Below, one piece after another: positions 29,246 to 33,918 of a stretch of DNA of 35,668 nucleotides. Below the pieces are notes generated by a model. It was not told where the DNA came from and did not search any database. It was given only the letters and a program-made list of their open reading frames with translations. The stretch covers positions 1 to 35,668 of the IMG/VR virus record IMGVR_UViG_3300004806_000007; one strand, written 5' to 3'. The position numbers and the translations under genes are program-made. Each line of letters starts with the position of its first letter. Positions within the stretch are counted from its first letter, which is position 1. Source of the stretch: a virus.

Positions 29246-29247
29246 CA

Positions 29248-29355
29248 CTAAAAAGAAAACCCACCCGTACTTTCGCAGAGGGGTGAGCCGTGTTGCAATT
29301 TAAGTCTTAACTTTGGACTACGTCTAGCCACTTAAGTAACTAGAAGGACATTATA
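29248..29355 (-). ncRNA. Putative small RNA, about 95 nt
   Basis: TATAAT (29355-29350) is followed about 60 bp later by an intrinsic terminator: CACCC (29285-29281) pairs with GGGTG (29266-29262), then GG and TTTTCTTTTT (29259-29250). No ORF with a ribosome site lies between. The -35 region is weak. The predicted RNA runs from about 29343 to 29250, directly upstream of the next RNA unit. Confidence 0.5.
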
Positions 29356-29427
29356 CAAGGGAAGCTAGTCTTTTCCTAGCAGTCACCATCCATTTGAGCG
29401 ATCTGGCTTCTCGTTCCCTGGCTTTTC

Positions 29428-29652
29428 TCAGGGCTGCAATTCTGGCCATATCTCGTGCCAGTTTTTCGGAAACATACCTTTTCTTGTATATTTACCTTTT
29501 GATTGCTTTTCTAGCTGTGCGGCAAGAAACATTAGTTTGTCTGTTGGAACGCCATTGGTACGCCATTGTGCAATCGCCGCGGGACTTATCCCGCAAATCT
29601 TAGCTACTTTTGTCGTGCCGCCTAAAATATCAATAATTTCGCTATGTTTCAT
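29428..29652 (-). CDS. Cro-like helix-turn-helix repressor (74 aa)
   Basis: The start MKHSEIIDILGGTTKVAKIC followed by GISPAAIAQWRTNGVPTDKLMFLAAQLE is a Cro/YdaS-type helix-turn-helix: scaffold helix TTKVAKICGI, recognition helix SPAAIAQWRTNG-(V/I)P. The C-terminal part (KGKYTRKGMFPKNWHEIWPELQP) ends in WPEL as in Cro-like antitoxins. No protease domain is present. There is no ribosome site, and the likely transcription start coincides with the ATG, so the mRNA is probably leaderless. It should bind the GTTAAG repeats between itself and the ERF gene. Confidence 0.8.
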   Translation of the reverse strand: MKHSEIIDILGGTTKVAKICGISPAAIAQWRTNGVPTDKLMFLAAQLEKQSKGKYTRKGMFPKNWHEIWPELQP

Positions 29653-29658
29653 GTGTTT

Positions 29659-29715
29659 ATTTTACTTAATGTTAAGTTGGCTTGCAACAAACATAACAAC
29701 CTGTTAAGATGGCTT
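29659..29715. promoter_or_regulatory. Divergent promoters sharing one palindromic -35 box, with two operators
   Basis: TTGCAA (29682-29687) is its own reverse complement. Rightward: TTGCAA, 17 bp, TAAGAT (29705-29710) toward the ERF gene. Leftward: TTGCAA, 17 bp, TAAAAT (29664-29659) toward the repressor. Operator-like GTTAAGTTGGCTT (29671-29683) overlaps the leftward spacer and -35; GTTAAGATGGCTT (29703-29715) overlaps the rightward -10. Centres are 32 bp apart. The layout suggests mutual control like a lambda-type switch. Confidence 0.75.
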
Positions 29716-29752
29716 TACTAGCAATCAAGCTAGAATTAAATACAGGTGAAAT

Positions 29753-30310
29753 ATGCAAGAGTTAGCTAAAGCATTAGTCAAAGCGCAGTCAAGTATGAAC
29801 CATGCTGCCAAAGACGCAAAAAATCCCCACTTTAAATCTTCGTATAGTAGTTTGGTTTCCGTCATTGATGCCATCAGACCGCATCTTGCAGGAAACGGAT
29901 TGGCGTTTATACAAAAGACGCACGATGCCGAAGGTGGCGTTTGTGTTGAAACCGTACTTATCCATGAGTCAGGTCAAGAATTGTCGTTTGGTAAATTGTT
30001 TGTGCCAGCTACAAAACAAGACGCTCAAGGATATGGTTCGGCATTAAGTTATGCAAAACGTTATTCGTTACAAGCTGGTTTGGGCATTGCAAGCGAAGAT
30101 GACGATGGTAATGCCGCAGTCAAGTCAGCACCGCCTAAGTTAGAGTTTAATTCTGACAAAGCTGTTGACGAAATGAACACTAAAAAGACGCTACCCGATC
30201 TGCAAGCCTCATTTGCAAAATGGTACAAAGTTGCGGATGTTGACCAACGTGCATCGCTTCAGGCATTTTACGAAGGCATGAAAGAAGCATTGTCAGGAAA
30301 ACAAAAATGA
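29753..30310 (+). CDS. erf: ERF-family single-strand annealing recombinase (185 aa)
   Basis: LAKALVKAQSSMNHAAKDAKNPHFKSSYSSLVSVIDAIRPHLAGNGLAFIQ, then VETVLIHESGQ and QGYGSALSYAKRYSLQAGLGIASEDDDGNAA, match the ERF superfamily (KN..FKS.YA.L..V.....P.L...GL...Q; G.A.TYa.RY.L....GI...DDDG). It pairs complementary single strands in phage recombination and could circularise the genome. The gene begins the rightward operon; AGGTGA precedes the ATG. It partners with the SSB and exonuclease downstream. Confidence 0.9.
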   Translation: MQELAKALVKAQSSMNHAAKDAKNPHFKSSYSSLVSVIDAIRPHLAGNGLAFIQKTHDAEGGVCVETVLIHESGQELSFGKLFVPATKQDAQGYGSALSYAKRYSLQAGLGIASEDDDGNAAVKSAPPKLEFNSDKAVDEMNTKKTLPDLQASFAKWYKVADVDQRASLQAFYEGMKEALSGKQK

Positions 30311-30579
30311 ATAAATCTGACAAATATCGTGAAAAATTAGATCATTTGAAACTTTTTTTACGACAAAATGAAGAAGCTGTTAAGTTTTCTTTCAAATTTT
30401 ACGCAAACAATTGTGTTGAAGAACGAAAAGCGTATGAAACTTGGTTAGAGTTAAAAAATGAAGTTGACCAAGAATTATTTCGTTACCAGAAATGGACAGA
30501 TGAAATAATCAAAGTAAAAAAACGCATTGCAATATATGAAAAACTTTATGACAACGAGGTAACAAATAATGGCAAATGA
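30307..30579 (+). CDS. Unknown coiled-coil protein (90 aa)
   Basis: The product starts MNKSDKYREKLDHLKLFLRQ and continues EAVKFSFKFYANNCVEERKA, then LELKNEVDQELFRYQKW and KVKKRIAIYEKLYDNE. It is highly charged and helical. It is ATGA-coupled to erf and overlaps the SSB start by 11 bp. No family is recognised; context suggests a recombination accessory protein. Confidence 0.6.
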   Translation: MNKSDKYREKLDHLKLFLRQNEEAVKFSFKFYANNCVEERKAYETWLELKNEVDQELFRYQKWTDEIIKVKKRIAIYEKLYDNEVTNNGK

Positions 30580-30964
30580 TCTTAATCGCTGTGAATTTAT
30601 TGGACGTTTGGGCAAAGACCCTGACTTACGTTTTGCACCGTCTGGCGGTGCTGTGTGCAACTTTTCTATTGCTGTTGGATACAAAAGCAAAGAAAAAGAA
30701 ACGACAGAATGGGTGCGTATTACCGCATTTGGCAAGCTGGCAAAGATATGTGGGGAATGGTTAAAAAAAGGCTCACAGGTCTATGTAGCAGGGCGCATGA
30801 CTACTCGCAAATGGCAAAAGGACGGTGTTGACCAATACACTACCGAAGTCGTTGCTGAACAAATGCAAATGCTTGGTAAATCCGAATCACAACCCGTTAC
30901 TGCTAAAAAATACGCCGATGTTAAAAACGGTTTAGCAGATATGGAAGATGACGTTCCCTTTTGA
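30569..30964 (+). CDS. ssb: Single-stranded DNA-binding protein (131 aa)
   Basis: The protein has an OB-fold of bacterial SSB type: NRCEFIGRLGKDPDLRFAPSGGAVCNFSIAVG, WVRITAFGKLAKICGEWLKKGSQVYVAGRMTTRKWQ and YTTEVVAEQMQMLG. The C-terminus ends DMEDDVPF, the acidic DxxxDDxxPF tail that binds partner proteins of replication and recombination. It would coat ssDNA and work with the ERF and exonuclease products. Confidence 0.95.
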   Translation: MANDLNRCEFIGRLGKDPDLRFAPSGGAVCNFSIAVGYKSKEKETTEWVRITAFGKLAKICGEWLKKGSQVYVAGRMTTRKWQKDGVDQYTTEVVAEQMQMLGKSESQPVTAKKYADVKNGLADMEDDVPF

Positions 30965-30976
30965 TATAGGTGATAT

Positions 30977-31699
30977 ATGAGTCAACATTGGTACGATAAA
31001 AATGGACAACCCGCTTACACAATCGTGGGTGTTAACGGCAAAGAACGTGCAACAACACTTCGTGACGCTAAGAAACATGGTTATGTGCCTTCGGTAACTA
31101 CAATCTTAGGTTTGTTGCATAAGCCAGGATTAGAAACGTGGAAGTTACAAAATATGCTTTTAGCTGCGCTGACGTTGCCAAGGGAGGATGGCGAGTCAGA
31201 AACAGACTGGATTGAGCGTGTTATGCAAGATTCAAAAGCTACTGGCAAAGAAGCGATGGAGCGTGGTTCACGGATGCACGATGTGCTAGAAAAGTTTTAT
31301 ATCTATCGTAATAAAACAAGTCAAATATGGCCAAGTTATTGCATTGAAATTGACCGTACCCTCGTTGGGCATTTTCAAACCCAAAATTGGATATCAGAAA
31401 AGTCATTTTTTGACCCAATGGGATTTGGCGGCAAAGTTGACTTACACGCCGATGGCATTGTGGTTGACTTTAAAAGCAAAGAAGGCAGTCTTGATGAAGT
31501 TAAAGCATACGATGAACAAATCATGCAATTGGCGGCATATCGTGCGGGTTTAGGTATGCCAAATGCTAGATGCGCTAACGTATACTTTACTGAATCAGGC
31601 GATGTTAAACTGATAGAGCATAGCGAAGAAGATTTAACCAATGCGTTTAATTGCTTTATGTATTTGCTAGGTTATTTCAAATTATCTAAAGGTCTGTAA
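30977..31699 (+). CDS. PD-(D/E)XK exonuclease (240 aa)
   Basis: Motifs of the RecB/Cas4-like nuclease fold are present: GSRMHDVLEKF (motif with His), FGGKVDLHADGIVVDFKSKEG (GxxD, then DFK, the (D/E)xK pair), and YDEQIMQLAAYRAGL (QxxxY). The N-terminal part holds PSVTTILGLLHKPGL, typical for phage exonucleases of this group. It resects dsDNA to feed ERF-type annealing, analogous to RecE/RecT. It follows ssb by 12 bp. Confidence 0.85.
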   Translation: MSQHWYDKNGQPAYTIVGVNGKERATTLRDAKKHGYVPSVTTILGLLHKPGLETWKLQNMLLAALTLPREDGESETDWIERVMQDSKATGKEAMERGSRMHDVLEKFYIYRNKTSQIWPSYCIEIDRTLVGHFQTQNWISEKSFFDPMGFGGKVDLHADGIVVDFKSKEGSLDEVKAYDEQIMQLAAYRAGLGMPNARCANVYFTESGDVKLIEHSEEDLTNAFNCFMYLLGYFKLSKGL

Positions 31700-31703
31700 T
31701 TCT

Positions 31704-31752
31704 TGCGCCGAACGGGGTTGTCCCCTCCTCCTTAAGTCCCCTAGTAGGCGCA
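31704..31752 (+). other. Two-level hairpin after the exonuclease gene
   Basis: TGCGCC (31704-31709) pairs with GGCGCA (31747-31752); within it GGGG (31714-31717) pairs with CCCC (31722-31725). No U-run follows. It may end or protect the recombination mRNA upstream of the next promoter. Confidence 0.45.
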
Positions 31753-31776
31753 CCCCACACAAAAATACAACAATCT

Positions 31777-31816
31777 GTTAAGTTAACTTGCATAATTGGT
31801 TAAGTTGACTTAATAT
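31777..31816 (+). promoter_or_regulatory. Second rightward early promoter with two operators
   Basis: TTGCAT (31788-31793), 17 bp, TAATAT (31811-31816). GTTAAGTTAACTT (31777-31789) overlaps the -35 and GTTAAGTTGACTT (31799-31811) overlaps the spacer and first -10 base. Centres are 22 bp apart. The same motif appears at the repressor/erf promoters. The leader TAAATACAGGTGA before the next ATG equals that of erf. Confidence 0.75.
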
Positions 31817-31846
31817 TATTATGTGTTAACTAAATACAGGTGAGTT

Positions 31847-32128
31847 ATGAAATTCAAAACAGTAGAAATGACGCAATCGGCAAAGCGTAGTTTTCTTGCT
31901 GAATTTGCTTTTGAATTGTGCGATGACGAAATAAACAGAATGGTTGATCGTTATGTAGATCGTTTGCAACAAGACCACCAAGGTCACTATTTTTTGCGCC
32001 TTAAAGATAACGAATTTCAAGACTGGATTTCAGGCGGTTATTGGGATTGGTATCCAGAAGATGACGCTCTTGTAGTTGAGGAATGGGACGATACAGATTA
32101 TGCACACGATTCAAACATGGATGAATGA
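31847..32128 (+). CDS. Unknown acidic protein (93 aa)
   Basis: The product starts MKFKTVEMTQSAKRSFLAEF and has FELCDDEINRMVDRYVDRLQ, HYFLRLKDNEFQDWISGGYW, and an acidic tail (WYPEDDALVVEEWDDTDYAH). It has its own regulated promoter. The acidic C-terminus could mimic DNA or bind a basic partner. No family is recognised. Confidence 0.65.
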   Translation: MKFKTVEMTQSAKRSFLAEFAFELCDDEINRMVDRYVDRLQQDHQGHYFLRLKDNEFQDWISGGYWDWYPEDDALVVEEWDDTDYAHDSNMDE

Positions 32129-32129
32129 C

Positions 32130-32207
32130 ATGAAAGACATACTTAAAGCTAGCGTTTGCTGGATGATTATTTTCACACCTATCATTATTTATTTGGTGCA
32201 AAGATGA
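32130..32207 (+). CDS. Very small membrane peptide (25 aa)
   Basis: MKDILKASVCWMIIFTPIII ending YLVQR: one hydrophobic segment with a positive C-terminus. It starts 1 bp after the previous stop and ends ATGA-overlapped with the next gene, so it is a plausible coupled gene although it lacks a strong ribosome site. Confidence 0.45.
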   Translation: MKDILKASVCWMIIFTPIIIYLVQR

Positions 32208-32422
32208 CACAACAAGAATTGATTATTAAATACCTCAAAAAAGGCTGGAAATCGCCCCTAGACGCATTTAAAGAAACAGGTACTATGAAACTATCAACCC
32301 GTGTCGGAGAGCTTCGTAGGGCGGGTTGTATCATCTTAGATAAATGGCATCCAAGTCGTTCTTTTAAACTTTATAAAATGGTGAAAAATGCAAAACCCAT
32401 CGCTGCTAAATCCAAAGTTTAA
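32204..32422 (+). CDS. Winged-helix/HTH small protein (72 aa)
   Basis: MTQQELIIKYLKKGWKSPLDAFKETGTMKLSTRVGELRRAGCII matches a small helix-turn-helix type common in phages (QxxIxxYLKxGxxxTPLEAxxxxGxxxLxxRIxxLRxxGxxI). It is probably DNA-binding; the C-terminal tail is basic. I choose ATG 32204, coupled to the upstream stop, rejecting a 16-codon extension. Confidence 0.65.
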   Translation: MTQQELIIKYLKKGWKSPLDAFKETGTMKLSTRVGELRRAGCIILDKWHPSRSFKLYKMVKNAKPIAAKSKV

Positions 32423-32501
32423 ATACATTCCCGCAATCAAAACCAACGTAATGAAAACGTGGAAACGGTTTGGGTTTGTACCACCGTCAAAACAAAAGTA
32501 A
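32388..32501 (+). CDS. Small conserved phage protein (37 aa)
   Basis: The product starts MQNPSLLNPKFKYIPAIKTN and ends VMKTWKRFGFVPPSKQK. The LLNPKFKYxPAxxT start is a recurring small phage ORF of unknown function. GGTG precedes the ATG. It ends exactly where the convergent gene at 32502-32657 ends. Confidence 0.6.
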   Translation: MQNPSLLNPKFKYIPAIKTNVMKTWKRFGFVPPSKQK

Positions 32502-32657
32502 TTATTTCTTAGGCGCAGGATGATGCGCCTTATTTATTGGCTCTTGTTCGTGTTTGTGCAACTCTTTAGCCAACTCTTTGACGTGATCTTTAATAACTTC
32601 GTAATCACCTTTTTGAGTTCCTTTTCGTTCATCTTTAACCGTAAATTTAGTTGCCAT
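32502..32657 (-). CDS. Small charged protein after the endolysin (51 aa)
   Basis: The product starts MATKFTVKDERKGTQKGDYE and continues VIKDHVKELAKELHKHEQEP, then INKAHHPAPKK. It is very hydrophilic and His/Lys/Glu-rich. Its start abuts the endolysin stop (32658). No membrane segment or lipobox, so not an obvious spanin. No family is recognised. Confidence 0.55.
   Translation of the reverse strand: MATKFTVKDERKGTQKGDYEVIKDHVKELAKELHKHEQEPINKAHHPAPKK
32512..32535 (+). terminator. Terminator for the rightward early operon
   Basis: GGCGCA-GGATGA-TGCGCC (32512-32529) followed by TTATTT on the plus strand. It lies 10 bp after the last rightward gene, inside the 3' end of the convergent gene, so it likely separates the converging early and late transcripts. 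Confidence 0.6.
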
Positions 32658-33170
32658 TTAGTTCACCATTTTAAATGCTGTGGTTTTAACTTCTTCTACA
32701 CGATTTAACCAGCCTTTACCAAAAGTCGGAAACGTTACCAGCGATTTGTAAAAGTTAATTTTAGCTTCTGAGAATTGCTCTATCAAATCAGATGGGGCGA
32801 TTTTTTTTGTTGTTTCAATTGTTTGATTGCCTATTTGACCATCCACCGATACACCAATACAGCTTTGCAAAGTCTTAGCGCTGCGACCAACCCCAGCGTT
32901 AACAGCAAAATCAAATACAAGATAATCCAAACCTGTCGGCAAATCGTCACAACGACACGCATCCCAATACTTCCGTTTATACAAAGGTTCTACATCTGCT
33001 TTGGTAAGTGCGCGCATTTCTTTTTCATTGGATTCACGCCCAACCCATGATTCCCATACTTTTTGAGTAACGCCAAGGTTAGTGCGACCGCCTGGGTCTT
33101 TCGGGTTGTCAACATAACCACCTTCTGACTTTACCAAATACTCTAATGCCTGCTTAAAATTACTATTCAT
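32658..33170 (-). CDS. Endolysin, GH108 lysozyme with peptidoglycan-binding region (170 aa)
   Basis: ALEYLVKSEGGYVDNPKDPGGRTNLGVTQ is the GH108 (N-acetylmuramidase) signature with catalytic Glu in SEGGY. The central YWDACRCDDLPTGLDYLVFDFAVNAGVGRSAKTLQ and the GVSVDGQIGNQT segment form the rest of the fold and the binding motif. No signal peptide is seen, so export depends on the holin. It overlaps the holin stop by 4 bp. Confidence 0.9.
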   Translation of the reverse strand: MNSNFKQALEYLVKSEGGYVDNPKDPGGRTNLGVTQKVWESWVGRESNEKEMRALTKADVEPLYKRKYWDACRCDDLPTGLDYLVFDFAVNAGVGRSAKTLQSCIGVSVDGQIGNQTIETTKKIAPSDLIEQFSEAKINFYKSLVTFPTFGKGWLNRVEEVKTTAFKMVN

Positions 33171-33661
33171 TTTGTTGGCGTAGAGTTATAAATCATTTCG
33201 TCTTTTGCTCGACTACTGGCAGAAGAACCAAAGTAAAAAGCTATGATACCCGTCCAAGCTGTACCCAAAGAACCTAGCATAATCATTAGCTGATTGCTTT
33301 CTTTAGCATATCCCAACATCATTGCAGACAAGATACCAAAAAATCCAATCGTTACTGTGCCTGCGAGAATAGGCGGCACAACAGATTTTGTTGCAATCTG
33401 CATATCTCTCGCGGATTTGCGATCTTCTGTGGCCAAGGTTTCAAAGTTTAAACCTAGCGCTTGTGCTTGTTTTTGTAATTCTAATTCTGCTAGTTTTACT
33501 TGTTGCAATTGTTCGGCAGACATTTTGCCCGATTCAATCATGCCTTGTACGTCTTTTTCTGGCACCCCAAAGACTTTGGCAAGGGAAGTTACCGCAAGCC
33601 CTGCGAGAGGCCCACCAAGCGCTGTAGCTATCGTAGGCGCTATCTGTGCTAACCAATCCAT
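33167..33661 (-). CDS. Holin, three-transmembrane type (164 aa)
   Basis: The N-terminal segment IATALGGPLAGLAVTSLAKVFG, a charged helical loop (KLAELELQKQAQAL, DRKSARDMQ), and two clear hydrophobic segments (VVPPILAGTVTIGFFGILSAMML and LMIMLGSLGTAWTGIIAFYFG) match the 3TM holin family, whose members carry SARDMQ and YFGSSASSRAKD. It would form lesions in the inner membrane to release the endolysin. Confidence 0.85.
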   Translation of the reverse strand: MDWLAQIAPTIATALGGPLAGLAVTSLAKVFGVPEKDVQGMIESGKMSAEQLQQVKLAELELQKQAQALGLNFETLATEDRKSARDMQIATKSVVPPILAGTVTIGFFGILSAMMLGYAKESNQLMIMLGSLGTAWTGIIAFYFGSSASSRAKDEMIYNSTPTK

Positions 33662-33915
33662 TATTTGTCAGCCTTGTTATCTAACTTGTCGTATATCTTG
33701 CCAAGCATTTCTTTAATTTCTAGTGAAAAATCTTTAAAGTCATCACGTCTTACAAATTCGCTGTGTATTTCTTTTTGAAACTCGTGAATTTGTATTTGAA
33801 ACTCTGCAACATTTTTCTTGGTTTGTTCGTTGGAATCCCAAACAACTTTTACAACCCAGATTACCAAACCAGATGCCAATCCGATCACCACGTTGAAAGC
33901 TGCTTGATAATCCAT
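33661..33915 (-). CDS. Membrane-anchored coiled-coil protein of the lysis cassette (84 aa)
   Basis: An N-terminal membrane helix (VVIGLASGLVIWVVKVVW) is followed by a coiled coil (EQTKKNVAEFQIQIHEFQKEIHSEFVRRDDFKDFSLEIKEMLGKIYDKLDNKADK). The EIKEMLGKIYDKLDxKxDK ending is common in small phage membrane proteins beside holins. It could be an i-spanin-like or holin-regulatory protein; no o-spanin lipoprotein is seen. Confidence 0.65.
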   Translation of the reverse strand: MDYQAAFNVVIGLASGLVIWVVKVVWDSNEQTKKNVAEFQIQIHEFQKEIHSEFVRRDDFKDFSLEIKEMLGKIYDKLDNKADK

Positions 33916-33918
33916 GAT

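Noticed and set aside
28991-29248. 85-codon minus-strand frame with GTG start covering the structured RNA
   Set aside because: There is no ribosome-binding site, the putative start overlaps the TATAAT box at 29240-29245, and most of it lies in the inverted-repeat RNA; better explained as non-coding.
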